A DNA stretch of 64,000 nucleotides from Anthopleura xanthogrammica (taxonomy: Eukaryota; Cnidaria; Anthozoa; Actiniaria; Actiniidae): the NCBI GenBank assembly GCA_964019055.1, contig OZ025218.1, forward strand, positions 10,785,486 to 10,849,485. The letters are read 5' to 3'. The notes below the pieces were generated by a model. It was not told where the DNA came from. It made no database searches and saw only the letters and a program-made list of their open reading frames with translations. Below are positions 1-21,474 of the stretch, in pieces. Each line of letters starts with the position of its first letter. The stretch's first letter is position 1. Position numbers and translations under genes: made by a program.

Positions 1-557
1 TAACAAACATCCAACAACAACTACTACCACCACCTTAACAAACATCCAACAACCATGCACCATCACCACCATATGAGATAACATCAAACACTAAACTACA
101 ATCACCACAACATCAAACAACCAGTACATCGTGAAAAACAAGCAACAACATCAAATATAAAAAACTCACAAGCAAATTGACCTGTGAAAAGAAAAATAAA
201 TTTTGTGCAATATTCTCTGGGATGTTGTTGCGCCAAAATATGGAGATAGTTGCGCTTTCTAGCCTAAAGCAGCGGTGACCGGTAAATCATTACTCTAAGA
301 AATTATTTCTCCATCTTCTGGGGGCTGATTACCGCAGCTGATTTAATTGACAAGGCACCGACGGGTGCACTTCTGAAAAATTTGTGCCTTAAAAGATAGC
401 CGCACGGCGTATCTGCGCATTTAACTGATTTATCTACGCCTTATTCACATGATTTTATTTTGGAAGGAAATGATAACAGGTGGCTGTCAGTGGAGCGGCC
501 ATCACCGGTGAATCGACCCAGTCATGATGACAATGGATCAACACAACACACGAACCA
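1..557. other. 5' flanking DNA: AAC/ACC low-complexity run, then unique sequence
   Basis: Positions 1-180 are an imperfect run rich in aac, acc and cac units. Positions 180-557 are more balanced sequence with several CpGs, and could be promoter or 5' UTR for the small exon at 558. I see no coding exon here. Confidence 0.4.
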
Positions 558-594
558 ATGCCTAAAGCTAAACGACGAGCCAAGTCTTCAAAGA
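558..594 (+). other. candidate alternative first coding exon of RBPJ
   Basis: An ATG in reasonable context (ccaATGcc) at 558 opens a short basic peptide beginning MPKAKRRAKSSK. It ends in phase 1 at a strong GTGAGT donor at 595. RBPJ exon 2 (5890) accepts phase 1, so the joined frame stays open. Alternative first exons are known for vertebrate RBPJ. A chance phase match has odds of about one in three and no transcript is visible, so this stays a proposal. Confidence 0.3.
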
Positions 595-3500
595 GTGAGT
601 ACACCAAACACCTTCAATACCTGTTATTACAGTTGAGCCATGAGATATTCTTTTGTTTTAAGAATCATACAAGTGAGGCTATCGGTTCGATGCAATGTTT
701 CTTTTCACATTTGCATCTCATTTGCATGCATCCGTAATAACAGCTATTACCTTCACTTTTAGTGCAACCAAAAAAGATGCAGCGGCACTCGCCGTTCTCA
801 CCTCTAGCAAAGGTCTCGCATGGGTCTCTGAACTTGGGAACCCAGAGGCCTATCATTATTACTGCGCATGCTCATAGAAATTCATTTTGTCGAGCATGCA
901 CAATTAGAATAACAGCGTTCTGACAATGTATTACATTATTGTTACTCTAAAAGCAATGCGCATGCTCTGCCATACCGACCACTGACCGACAGGGATGAAA
1001 TACTTTTCTGAAATTTTCTTAACTCGCTGCCATGTTGTGCGCGGAGTGTAATGCGTTACTTTAAACGACATCTTCACATTTCTATAAAATGTAGCCCTTG
1101 TTTTTTGAGACTAAAAATGGCGGCGCCAGGAAAGCTAAAAGGTCTCATTAACGACATACTAGACATCATGTCATCTGAACTCGAAATTGCCTGACAATTA
1201 CCTGGTGAGGGCAGAGCATGTCTAAACCACTTACGATACCGGCTGACAGGACCTTGTACAGGACAAGTACTGTAGTAAAGAATACTTTGTACATTAACAG
1301 AATACGTACATTGAGAATGCGGGTGGGCAGAAAGGAAACGAAACAAAATGAAATATTAAAACATAATGAATCGCCCCATTAACTCCACGGACAGATAGTC
1401 AACTAGTTAGTAACGTACAAGAATATCACCTAACAATTAGTTTTATTTTTGGTTAATCAAATTCAGCTTATTTTTTTAGGTTGTGATAAAATTGAAAATC
1501 CTTATTTTAGATTATTATTATTAGCGATTTCTCGCTTTAAAATTATCCTTAAACTGTCAAACCAACCAATGATTCATTTCAGCCAGTCTATAACCAAACA
1601 GAAAGATCAATATTGACTTGCCAGTTACCAGCACCGAAACTAGTATCACCGTGACTTCTGTTGATCTTAGTATTTTATTGTAATGGATAAAACTATTAGC
1701 TCGCGCCAATTGTGCAGTCTGGTCACCCATGCACCTACGTGACATTACTGACCACAGCTTCGTGTTAGGACCAGTTGGTGTGTTTGGTCATTAACAAGAG
1801 ATAACGAGGATATACCACTACCACTAGTGATATTCAACGGGGATAGGATTGATGGTGACACGATAACTGCTGCTGCTGCTGATGTCCACAGATAACGACA
1901 AGTACACTGTTGTTACCATTTTATATAAAAGAAGAAACCAGTTGCTTGATCAGATCGATATTCTTTTTCCATTCTCTTTCGATAAACAAAGGAAAAATGC
2001 CGAGTAAACTTTGATCATCGTTGAATCAAAAATAAAACAAACGAAATGCTACAGAAAAACTCTCAACCAAAATGGTCGAAATAAAAGAGTTTAAAAAACC
2101 GTTCCGTGGGCGTTAACAAAGTCGTTTTTATTAGCTTTTCAAAAACATATATTGAAAAAAAAATCAGTATTTTGGCTTGGTAGTTGTTCTTCTTCTTCTT
2201 ATTTATCGCAATAGCATAATAGTTGCAGTAATGAGTCGACCTATTTGGGTTATGCATCTTTTAACCATGATATAAAGTTGGGTATTTATTAATTAGCGGA
2301 TCGATTGATTCTGTAGTTGGTTATTAACACACAGATCCACACGTCTTTCTTATCAGGAATAGGGATACCAGCAACAGGATCAATGGATTCATTTGGTTAT
2401 CTGAACACATTTATTATTTGAATCACCCACAAGTTAGCGCATTAACCATTACTTCAACAATATAACAAAAGCAAATTAGAGAGTTTTGTTTTTTAAGCTG
2501 GTATTAGCTTAGCAATGAAAAAAGATTTGCCAAAATTTCATGGCTTTAACTTTTCTGGAGTAGTACTTGAGCTAATGCTACACTCCTTTTGGTCTTTACT
2601 GGGTTATAACGCATGATTTTCGTGCTGTGTACGTGGGGTATATCGATGTTTAGGTACAAACGTTAAATGCTTTCAAGTAACAATCTAAATGTCTTTGTTC
2701 TTTTTTGATATGTTTGTTGAAATCTCTTAAAGAAAAAAATATAGCTTAAGTATTGAAAATATGCACAAATGTACCGGAAACTTGACCATCAAGGTAATGT
2801 GTGTTTAATAGTCAGCTAGTTACATCTCTTAGCCTCTGTTAGCCAGTGTGTTTCTTTGTTTGAAAGATATATTCCCGTGAGATAAAAGTCCTCAACAACA
2901 GCTGACCGATTTCCACCGATTAGATGCTTCTATTGTAGCTCAGCCAATCAAATCCCTCGCTGTACCCCGGCCATTGACCAGTGCACATGTTAGACGACCT
3001 CATAAATATTCATAAGTCGCCAACGAGTCGCGTGTAGCTATTGTTATCAGAGGGATATTTGTAAATAACTGCCATATATGGAAGAGGTTAGTGTTCTCAC
3101 GAGCCTCAGATTGCAGGAAAGGTTCCCACGATCATAAAAGCAAAGTATCGCGGACATCGCATCAACATCGTACTTGGATTGTCCAGTACGACCGGATTCC
3201 TCTTGCCCCAACTTATCTGGAAGTATTTCTTCTGCAAACCTGCTTCGTAGCCTGCCGATACTCATAGTACATTGAATCTCCGGGAGAAAACTTTAGTCAT
3301 AAATTAATTTAGTCATAAAGTCTTGAGCTCGGACTGAACACGTTTTCTGAGTCAATGGGGTCTTGTTTCTTCACAACACAACGCATCGTTTAGAGGGTAA
3401 TTACAGTCATTGGTCAGGAAGGTATTTAACATCAACTTCTTCTATTTAGCTGTGTTTTGGGTTCAAGATTTAGTTGTTTACGAGCATCGATCGTAAGGAA

Positions 3501-3657
3501 CAGCTTACGACTTGTCTTTATCTTTATCAGTCGTTTGTTCACCTTTATAGGTCATCCAATGTGTAAATGATCAAAAGACATTAGTTGGTATTCAAATCGA
3601 ATCCAACATTTTCAGCTCAAGAGGAAAAATCTAGCAAAGGAATCAAAGTTCGGTTCA
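595..3657. other. RBPJ upstream or first-intron DNA
   Basis: Mostly unique AT-rich sequence with no supported exon. TGCGCATGCTC-type palindromes lie near 862 and 959. A 72-codon ATG-started frame lies on the minus strand at 3047-3265, but it resembles nothing I know and has no splice context. A CSL-type site is at 3122-3130. Confidence 0.4.
3122..3130 (-). promoter_or_regulatory. CSL/Su(H) binding consensus upstream of RBPJ exon 1
   Basis: The minus strand reads CGTGGGAAC, an exact match to the CSL consensus YGTGGGAAM. It lies about 530 bases before the ATG at 3658. The identity of the site is seen; its function is inferred. Confidence 0.4.
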
Positions 3658-11483
<7,826 letters not shown>

Positions 11484-13146
11484 GTTTATACTCCAGTTAT
11501 ATTGGTTATCCATCAATCACGCACATTAATATTCACTCCAAAGACATATATCAAGGTTGTTTTGGTTTTTATAGACTGCTCTCTTGCAATGAACATAGAT
11601 ATTATTCATTGACACATGTTAAACAACTGCGCTGTCTGTGCACCAATCAACAGACTGCTCTCTTGTGAAGAGCATGGATATTATCCATTGATACATGATA
11701 AACAACTGCGCTGTCTGTGCACCAATCAGCAGTCAGTATGTGTCTGACCCCAACAAACCTATTGTAACTGATGTTGAGTTGTCTTCATTATTAGTTCATG
11801 AGCCAGGAACATTAACTCTTAACGTTTCTCTATGGTACAAGCAATTTATATCCCTTACAGCAACAAACAAGGCAATGTACAGTAGTCTCAACATATATAC
11901 TACAACAGTTTGACAACATTTTTACAAATTCAAAGAAGTAAGATCACTCATCACTGACTGTATATTTTCGAGCAAACCATAAAGACTGTTCTTAAAGCAA
12001 TAGACGAGAGATTATAGTTTCAAATGTTGGTTAGAAATCTAGTGTACATATTTGAGATATACAATATGGAAATACAGTCTATGGCATGTGGATGGTTCAC
12101 GTGGCATAGAATACTTCCATTATCATCACTTTCCGAAAATTAGTTGCCATGAAATAGTCTAAAATACTGTATAGTACTAAGTAGAATGGTTGTGTTTTAA
12201 AGAAGAAGGGATTTTGAAACAAAGTTTAGGCAACCAAAATTTATGAGAAGTAACTATTATCATGTACAGTCTATTTGATAAATTTAGCATCACTTTGTCT
12301 TGGTAAATAAGGAAATTGTGTAAGAATTTTGTCATTCAATATGGAAAGAATATTTTTTCATCTTGTTTCCTCGAGTATGAAGATATGGCAGCAGCTCTAG
12401 GCCAAGTCCAAGGGCAACATATATAGAAATGTTTTAAGACAACTGTTTCATCACTTACTCATTCTTTAAGATAATATATTACTGTTATTCTAAGGTTAGA
12501 TATGATATCACCTCTTTTGTTAAATTTGTAAGTTTGTGTTCTGTTATGTTATTTTCTTTTGTACAGCCACTTCCCACCCCTCCCTCCTACAGGGAAAAGG
12601 CAAGGGCTATTACACATAAGATACAGGGTACAGGCATATATATTCTTCAAGATGTGTTAAATGTTATCTACTGTCAATCAATCTTTTGTAATTATTGAAA
12701 CAAGGTCATAAATTTCTTTGTGTTTGGATTTTATAATTAAGTCTAATTAGGAGTGACATTTAGTAAACTACTAAGATAGCCTAAAGAGACGAATCACGAC
12801 AATGTATTATAGCATAAGGTATCCAAGCTACTAGTCTTGTAAAGCAAGCACAGTACCAATAGCCAGTATCTGGCTTCAAGTATATTCAGCTAAGCGAATT
12901 ACTCCATTTATTATATCCATGGTTGATATTCAAATCAGTTGACGTCCATTCTCAGAACCCCCAAGGTATCCCATGATCCCTCTTGAGCTCAGTTTCACAT
13001 TCAATGGACCTCTAGAATATAGTACTCTTAGACTAGGTTAATTTATACACAACAGGATTCAACAGGTTCAACACGTACCTGTGAAAGTACTGAGAATGGT
13101 GGTCTTTTACTACTAGTAATGTTAGTGCTATAGTTATGTTAATAAA
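11484..13146 (+). other. probable RBPJ 3' UTR with a 79-bp tandem duplication
   Basis: After the RBPJ stop there is AT-rich DNA without supported exons. A block starting agactgctctctt is duplicated at 11573 and 11652. An AATAAA at 13141 is a candidate poly(A) signal; the true cleavage site cannot be read from sequence. Confidence 0.45.
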
Positions 13147-14733
13147 GCGATACAAATGAGATAAAATGAGTTGTAGTTCCTTCACACGATCATGTATGAA
13201 CACTAAAATCATACAGACACCTAACTAAACTATAAATTGATTGATAAGTCATTATTATTTAGTTAAACTATCGTACTGTAAGTTCTGTCTGTCATGACGT
13301 CCCACAGTCAACTGTCACAACATTTCTTTTAACTGAAACGTTTTCCTCGTTTCTTTCCTCTAATATTCCTTAAGATAGCTAAAACACAAATGATGATACC
13401 CTTACCGTTCAATTAGCGTCCCTTGCGTCCCTTGGTAGTAGATAAAGAAGGTATTTAGAAAAGGCAAAACAAGATGGCGCACTTCAATTTTTAAAAACAC
13501 TTGCTAATAGCGGGAAAATAGGCAATACCGCTGACCGCTCCTTCCCCCACCCCTCCCCTCTGTGGAGGAAAACCCTTCCCCAAGGGGGAGATGAGAGAGA
13601 CGCTACTTTACATTTAAAGCTACTATGATCAGCAGATGATTAGCCTTTTAAAAATATGCTAGAAATCATCAATAAATCATTTATGAACATTGTATCCTAC
13701 TAGACGAAAGGTTGGGAGGTCTACAGTTATTGGAGACGGCTCAATGTATTGATAAGAAACAGAGCAACAAAGTAGAAGGGGGAAATCAACAAAAACTTGC
13801 GCTTGTAGAGTGTGTTAAATAGTACGCAAGCACTAGCTACAACGACAAAACATGTTGTGATTTGTGCGCGCATTGTGCAAGGATATAGTACGTACACTAG
13901 AGCAACAGACCTGATCGTTTTCCCCCCGTCGTTTTTCCCATTGGCGCACACTATTGCGCAATTACCAGCGCTCCCCAATCACACGCGCGAAATGGTACAA
14001 TTTGCCGTCGAACAAAATAGAGTTTTGGTCGGCGTCAGTCAAAGTGGTGTTTCCATAACATCGTCGGAAAACACAAAGCTTTCAAGGGCACGTGCCTATG
14101 GAATGAGAGAATAACACCCCGACATTATATTAAATAACACAATCAATAAATACGTCATACTCTGGATACATTTTAAAGGTATTTACATATATAGAATATC
14201 ATATATATTATTAACTTATTATAAGTGATTTCGTGAGCACTGTGATTGGGTAGTGTTCATGTTTTTGTTTGCTGATTGGTTTAAAAAGGAAACCATTTCA
14301 AAGTCATGTACTCCAACAAGAGAGCAAAGACATAGTTTGAATCAAGCTATCAAATTCCGTATTATCTAACATAAACAAACACAAACTAAACAATGGCTAA
14401 ACTGCAAGTCCTCAATCGTTCCCAACATGCACCCTGGGAAAGTCTTGTCGTTAAGCAGGCATTTCTCCCTCCATTCGATCATAACTTGTTTTTTTCATTG
14501 GGTAACATTTAGTCGAACTTCCTTCGCCTTCTATTTGCTTTATTCTGATAATCAAAAAATAGATTTTAGTTGGAATTATATGCTATGTACAGCTACTGCG
14601 CATCCTACCCCTGCGAGGATTACATTTTGTCCCAACCGGGGGAGGTAAGGGACAAGTAGTTGTAAGCATATGAAGTTACTCAATGGTCATGTGACTCATG
14701 TGACCAACGAAGCACCGTATTCTCTTATACATT
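13147..14733. other. intergenic DNA between RBPJ and the Ig/FN3 gene
   Basis: I see no supported exon. A 100-codon forward frame at 13,812-14,114 and an 83-codon reverse frame overlapping it look like chance: they show no domain, and they overlap head-on. A stretch near 13,440-13,600 is C/G-rich. Confidence 0.4.
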
Positions 14734-14830
14734 GAAATGCTTGTTGGTTCTCTCCTGTGCTTCGAGGGTTTTTTCTTCGGGTTCTCCGGTTTTCCTCCCT
14801 TCACGAAAATCAACTTCCAAATTCCAATAG
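14734..14830 (+). mobile_element. SINE fragment with a conserved central domain
   Basis: The stretch holds ttctctcctg, gagggttttttctt, gggttctccggttttcctcc and aaaatcaac in that order. The same order occurs in the fuller tRNA-derived SINE at 47,484-47,770. No tRNA head is recognised here. It lies between RBPJ and the Ig/FN3 gene. Confidence 0.65.
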
Positions 14831-14842
14831 AACTTTTTAGTT

Positions 14843-15005
14843 TGAGTGTAATGATTTCCCATTTCAGATCACGTGTCATTCCCTAGAGTATCATTTCTTT
14901 CCTTAACGTTTGCACATGAGAAGGCACATGAATACGGATACAACTCAAAAATATTATCCTCAAAAGAATGACAGGTGGTCTGAAATGGAAAAACATTATG
15001 CCCAT
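14843..15005. mobile_element. inverted-repeat (MITE-like) element
   Basis: The left arm contains cccatttcagatcacgtgtc. The right arm (about 14,950-15,003) read on the minus strand contains ccatttcagaccacctgtca followed by ttcttttgag, so the two arms face each other. Related arms occur at 28,465-28,670. It is non-coding. Confidence 0.6.
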
Positions 15006-15120
15006 GCAAGCTAAAAAGGATTATTTCATCATGGATCGGGGGCCACAGCGGGTTTGTTAGTCCGGCACTGGTTATTAAGTGCGACCCTCGTAGATCATGG
15101 ACGGGACATTGCCTACTTTT

Positions 15121-18100
15121 TTATACATATAAATAAACGCAGATCAAATAAAGCGCACACCTTTTCATCCTGAAGCAGACCAGAATAGTAAGAAGAAATA
15201 ACAACACGACTGCGGTTGCCAGTACTAGTACAAAGATTACTAGTTGTTCGTCAAAAACCTTGCGTTTTTCTTCTGTGGAAAAGAATTCAAAGACGCTATT
15301 AGCTTACATCTCATTAAGAAATCTTCCACTTGTTCTTGTCAAGGGTGGGGTGGGGTACTATTGTGCCTGTCACCAACCCTTTGAATAGGGTATGATACTA
15401 ACATGCATGTGTCTTGGAGGCAATTCAGTGGGCAGTGACTCTTCCACACGCACCCCAACCCCCACCCCCAAGGGAAATCCTGTCCCTGTCGATATGAAGT
15501 TCATTACAATAATCTGTATTGTATGAGTTTATTATCTTACCTTGGTCAGATTTTTTAAGTCCACGGATAACAACCCGGTTACCAATCCCTCCACACCCGG
15601 CTCCATTACACATTTGCATCTCAACTTCGTACGTAGAAAAGGTACGAAGACTGCTGATCATTCCTTTGTTTCCCGAAGAACTATCGATCCGTTTGCTCTC
15701 TCCCCAGGGGGTATTCGATATGATATCGATCCGTTTGCTGGATATCTCTCGATACTGTATGATAAAGTTTCGTATCTTTCCATTCCACTTGGCTTTAGGA
15801 GGCAACTAGAGAAAGAGAGTTGTGAGACTTGTGACACAAACATGCGCAACTTTAACTATAAATAACGGAGGAGTTTGGGCACTACCTCCATCTCCGACCA
15901 TCCCTAATATTACGGAATTACAAAAGGGAATATCGTGACGCAGTCATTTCTCTCAATAATCATATCTTTAGTCATTGCTGTTTCTCTATCCTTCGTCTCT
16001 CCCGCTTCCTCACGAGCCTGTTTTCTTACCTTCCAAGTGACCGTAACATTGCGTCGATTTGGATTTTCTGGGTAAACTATTGAATCCCACTCTGTTACTT
16101 CTGGAGCATCTGACGGATCTGCAAAGCAAAGAACACGTTAGAGGGGGATGGAGTGAGGGGGTGAGATGGGGGACGAATAACAGCATTTCTAGCACAACCT
16201 AGTCATCTATGAAACAACTTCTAAAACACTCAAATTGCTTCTTTCTGAACCAACCAACAAGGCAATAACACTCAAACCAGCCAATCATAACGCACGGTTT
16301 TTGATGTCACATAAGAAACAAGCTCCTGACTATTTCACCATTTCATGAAAATCGTTTCTCTTAGCAAGGATAGCATACTTCATAAATTTATATCAGTTTG
16401 GCTACTTACTTTCTTCGTTTGTTAGTACAACTACTGGACCCACAGGGATCCCAACTCCATCGTCTATTGGACCAATACCAGCCACATACACCGTATAGTT
16501 AGTGTACGGTTGTAGATCTGTTAGTCGATAGTGATTCTGTCCATTGCCATCTAATACGATGGTCTGTTCATGAGAGATGACGAACCATTAGTATCTGAAA
16601 TAAAGCTCGAGTAGATTTCGCAGATGCGGCAGATGGTAAGGTCACGTACGGTATTTTGACGTCCGTTGATCCAATCACAGCGCGCGAGATAATCTCGATC
16701 ATATGCATTCAATCAGAATGCACGGACACGGCACGGTTACGGTACAAAAAGATGACATCAACTTAACCAATCAAAGCGCGCGCGACATTAAGGATCAGAA
16801 TGCTATGACACGACACGATCACGATAGAGCAGATTTCGTATTTGTGCGAAAAGTCACGGCATGCTTACGGCGCGGCGCGGACACGGCACGGCACGGAATC
16901 AGAATGTTTTTATACACGGCACGGCACGGCACTGACATGGTCACGGCAAATCTCTAGCCGTGCCGTAATTCTTTACGGATTGTCGAATGTTTTCATAACG
17001 GCACGGCTAACGGCACGGCACGGCACTGACACGGTCACAGGAAGGCGCGGTATTTGCCGTAAGTTTTTCATAGTCATACGAAAACTGCTCTACGGATTGA
17101 CATCATGAAACCAATAAGAATGCTAGGACACGGCACGGTTACTGAAGGTTATTTAGTGATATGAATAAAGTACCTTATTAGTGGAATCCCCCTGTGCGTG
17201 GTAGAAGATAGTGTACTTAATATGCCAAAACGATGAGTCTGGTGGAGGACTCCAATCTATTGTTATGGATCCATATCCTGTTGCTTGTGCTCGAAGGGAC
17301 TGAGGGGGACCAATCGTAGCTAAACATTAATTGATAAAAACTGAAATCAATAAACCGTTATAAGTTTCTCTCACCCCCTCCGCGGAAGAATTACCATTGC
17401 GCATGTGCAAAAACATTTAAAAAAAGAGTAGCGCAAGTCGGACTTACTTTCTATCCCACGTGAAAAATTTACAGGCGAGCTTGTAACATAACCCAAGGCA
17501 TTCTCTGCTACCACTATTGCCTGGTACTCAATAAACACAGTCACGTAATCTAGACAACATTTCATTTCCTGTCCAGGGGTGGGTAAGGTGTTTTTGCAAG
17601 CCTCGTGCCATCCATTACTGAGCAGATTGTCATCATCTTCCAAGTCACAGTGAGAGAGACATTTATATCTTATTCTATACGTTAGAGGTAGACCTCCCGT
17701 GCTCGAGACTGGATTCCAGTTAAAACATATGTGCCAGTTGACGCTACGCCAGTTGGGGGCTGAGGGTTTTGTCGGTAAATCTAGGATTAACATAGAATTA
17801 ACTGTCATTACTAACTCAATAAATGGTAGTCCAGAACTGGACCCAATTTTCTCACTAACTGATTAATTTATATCTCAAAAATAAAAGGAAAAAAAAGGCG
17901 CGCACGAAATACACAGAATACTGAGAAAAGTGATAACGATTTACGATTCTTACCAGTCTCCTCCACTACTCGGTTCGTCCTCGCCGCGCGCGCATGGATA
18001 AAAGTGGGTCCAGCTTTGGACTAAACAAATGATGGCCGACTAAATTGCTGTAAAAAGCTCTACTAGTGGCAAGGCCGTATATCGGATTTTTTTGCGTGTT

Positions 18101-19889
18101 TTTCAGCGACAAACAGCTTGATTTGCGAAGCAGCTTGTATTGAAATAAATTACGTACAGGGAAATCTGTGAACTCTTCCCACTTTACCACTGACCGCTAG
18201 ACTCATGCGACGCAGTCTTTTCCAAGAACTGTCACTGTCACAGGCGTGCCGGACGTCGCGATCTCGTTTCCCCTCGCTGTTTCGAATTCATCAGTACTGC
18301 TTTCTCCGTCCACATGGATGCATTTTATCATTAGAAAACACCTGGTTTTATGCGTATTAATTTCTTAACCGCATGGTCGCCGCAGCAAACAACGACACAA
18401 TGAATAATAGAGTGTCGAGAAGAAAACAGACGAATCAGCACACGCATGCGCATCTCTTCATCTACTGATCTTTTGCTTACACGCACTTTATTTGTTATTC
18501 TAGTCCAAGGTCAAATTGATGCTTACAGGGAAAACAGATTCAGTTACAGGGTATTCAGTGCTAAAGAAATACATGACACTCACCACCGACCATCACATGA
18601 ACGGATGTGCTGTTTTCAATATGACCCTCTCTTGTGACCACACACTGATATTCCCCTTCATCTGATTTTTCTACACTTTGTATCTGTAGCTGCAATGTGT
18701 TGTTGGTGGTTTTCCGAGATGTGATATCAGAAAAACTGCCAACTTTGTTCCATTTTAGTACAAGATTTGACCCAGAATCGTTGCCAAATATCGTACAGTT
18801 TATTTGTAGACTTTGTCCATTTCTTATAATCCTATGTTTGGCAAATGTCACAAGATGAACTTCACCTAAAAAGAAACGTCAAACATAAGAAAATGTTAAT
18901 ATTTTTTACAAAACACAAACAAAAAATGTTTTGTTTCTGATAGAAAGTCACTCTGTCTGCGGAATACTCTTTCATCGACCACAGTTCACACTCTGTGAAT
19001 ACCTTAGCTCCTTTCCAAATATGTTAAATAATCTATTAGAAAACACAGTCGGCAGACATAGCCACAACCATCATAACCCTATTTCTTGGAAATGGATTTG
19101 TGATACTTGATCTTAGAATTCATGGCTGGTTGGAATAATGCAAACGCCCTAATTCATCATCTGCCGCGCATTTCATTTCCCCAAAAAAACCTTTGTTATT
19201 TGTTCCTCGATAAATTTGAAGTAAAAAAAGGGGGAAAATCTAAAACATTGCACAATATGTAAGCGGACGCAAAATATCCTCTCCGATACAATCCGATACA
19301 ATCTTTTTTATTCCTGAAAAACATATATATACATATATACATATATAATAATAATAATAATAATAAACTTTATTAATGTGTCAGTAATTCCTAGCTTGCA
19401 CTCAGTACAAGCTAATTGGGGACACCTGTCTACCTGTCTACTATAAAATCATATAATAATAAAACTTTACATTAGAATAAACTAAGTTAAGATATGAATT
19501 GATATATACATTATAAGACTAAGACCCAACCCCAACCCCACACCCCAATGTCCCTCCCCCTCCCCTTATATATAAATATAAATATATATTATAAATAATG
19601 ATCTATTCTGTTCTGACTTCCAGTTTTGCAGACTAACTACGATCAATGTCCAGAACATTATTTCGAATTTTCAATATTCTAGACCAAAACGCAGAAACAT
19701 GTTTCGACCCAAGTCTAATGGCGTACGGATATGAAAAACGTTCGCTAGAACCAGGTTCAAATGTTGCTTTCTTTTGTCTTTTCAATACAAATAATTTTTA
19801 CACGACTTACCTTTCACTTTCAGTTCAAACGCCAAGAAAACCAGCACCAACACCAATACTTCACGGACAGAAAATCTTTTCCTTGTCAT
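15121..19889 (-). CDS. type I membrane protein: signal peptide, Ig domain, three FN3 domains, TM helix, short tail
   Basis: Exons in transcript order: 19889-19811, 18865-18584, 17780-17448, 17319-17174, 16563-16410, 16118-16030, 15805-15541, 15272-15121. They sum to 1,500 nt or 499 residues with consistent phases. Exon 1 encodes a signal peptide (MTRKR, then a VLVLVLVFLAF core). Exon 2 is an Ig domain (about 27-120) with LQINC as the first cysteine and DEGEYQC as the second. FN3-1 (about 121-231) is one exon; FN3-2 and FN3-3 are each split by a phase-0 intron, while domain borders are phase 1. The TM helix spans about 460-483, followed by a 16-residue basic/hydrophobic tail. FN3-1 has extra cysteines and a CFNW motif that recalls cytokine-receptor modules, but I see no WSXWS box. 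It is likely a surface adhesion or receptor protein; its ligand is unknown. A GTGTGC after the TM could be a donor leading to another tail. Confidence 0.85.
16640..17145. mobile_element. CpG-rich, CACGG-repeat element in an intron of the Ig/FN3 gene
   Basis: The segment carries repeated cacggcacgg, cacgatcacg and gcgcgcg motifs and the blocks aatgttttcata, cactgacacggtcacag and gtttttcata followed by gaaaac. It is far richer in CG than its surroundings. It lies between the two exons of FN3-2. No transposase frame is visible; it is probably a non-autonomous element. Confidence 0.6.
19330..19480 (-). mobile_element. 3' tail of a LINE- or SINE-type retroelement, minus orientation
   Basis: Read on the minus strand the segment ends with acacattaataaagtttatt followed by an (att)n run, a form typical of CR1/L2-type 3' ends. 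Only the tail can be recognised. It lies in intron 1 of the Ig/FN3 gene. Confidence 0.5.
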
Positions 19890-21474
19890 ACTAACTTCTC
19901 TTCTGATAGACGTGTTTTTTAAGGGATGTAATCTCGATCTTCTAAGACCGAAACGCGTCGAATGCTGTTCAGTTCTGCTATGAAAGAGCCGCTTAGTAAG
20001 CGGGTCTGACGGGTACTTTTATGTCCGATAAAGATTTCCGAGAAATTGCTTTCACAGAATCAGGCATCAAATATCATCTGATGTTATTAAATAGAATTTT
20101 GATTTTATAACAAATACCGTATCGTCATTGGGTCTAGATATCACCTTTTGATCATGAAAGCGTTTCCCCTTATCTTCAAATAAGAACAGGCCCCTGTAAA
20201 TCACTTCCGGTTTTTCTTGGAAAATTACGTCAACTATTATGTATAGGAATATCGCCCGACTGGTAAAATATTAAAGCATACACTGAACTTAAGATCATAT
20301 TTCCCGGAAGAAAAACCATTAGAACTTGTTTCTTTTTATTTATGATGTCAAATTCTAAAAATAAAGAGATTACACGGAAAAAGCAGAGCACATCGCTATG
20401 GAGTTCCTTTTTTAGAATCCACTTCCGGTACGAAACTATAGTTCCGAAAAGTTTCATGAAGTTTCTAAGAATTAAGAAACCTAGAAAACCCCTAAAACTT
20501 TCCCGAAGAAGGGATTCGAGGAATAAGGTTTTACTTTTCTTGAAATAAAAGCACTTTTTACATTTTCTGGAAATTACTTCAAAAATTAAAAACTTTCGGT
20601 GTATCGGTCAGGCATAAGTCATGACGTAATTGCGTCCTGTTCACGGGAATCAGGAAGTCTAAGAGAGAGCAGAACATTATGTAATCCACGAATCGGGAAT
20701 AATACACACAAAATCTATAAACAAAAAAAACAGACAGACGAACAGAAAGAAAGACAGACAAACAGATGGACAGACAGACAAAAAAACACTGGGACGGATC
20801 GACAGACGACAGACCGTAACACAAAAATATTGATTCTACACATGAAGTAACATCAGAAACTTACATGAGTTTCCGGTAACATCCTAACATGGATTGTCGA
20901 GAACTGCATTAAGCCTGGTATTCACTTGCAATGGAATCAGAGTCAGAAGCAGTTGGAATTGGAGTCGGAAGCGTGTCAGAAGCGGTATTGGAAGGATCAA
21001 AGTTCCTTATGCTTCGCTTGTACATGTGCTTATGCTATATGACGACAAGTGCTTTTCACTTGCAATTTCATGCATGCTTTCAACTCCGACTACGATTACT
21101 AGTGTTAAGTGGATATGGATGTGTTTTTGAGGTCATTAATCAATACCTGTGCAATCTGTTCTTGTTCTGTATAGAGTGCAGTTTGTCTTCATGTATGCAG
21201 GACTTAGTGTTGATCATGATATCACAAACTACTGGCTCAAAAATGGAGCAGCTACTGCAAAATAATGATACCAAAAAAAAAAAATATTTTATTTGTACTC
21301 ATTATTCATTCTAGTAATACCAGCATTATAAATGACAGGGAGAGTGACACATCAAACAAAAATGATTGTGTTGATGAAAGAGTGATTATTCAAATTTAGA
21401 TAATAATTATTATAAATGACGATAGATAGAAACTAGCATGCAATTATAAAATAACAGTATTCTTGATATGAATA
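19890..21474. other. intergenic DNA between the Ig/FN3 gene and the HSD17B12-like gene
   Basis: A (caga)n-like run lies at about 20,730-20,815. A degenerate repeat with gaatcagagtcagaagc and gagtcggaagcg motifs lies at about 20,920-21,120 and is flanked by partly inverted sequence, so it may be a small DNA element. The frames across these stretches are repeat artefacts. I see nothing else. Confidence 0.45.

Noticed and set aside
3047..3265. 72-codon reverse frame starting MSIGRLRSRFAEE
   Set aside because: True ATG, but no homologue known to me and no gene context; it could equally be RBPJ 5' flank.
13727..14114. Overlapping 83- and 100-codon frames on opposite strands
   Set aside because: No domain, no splice context, overlapping antisense frames; compatible with chance in a stop-poor stretch.
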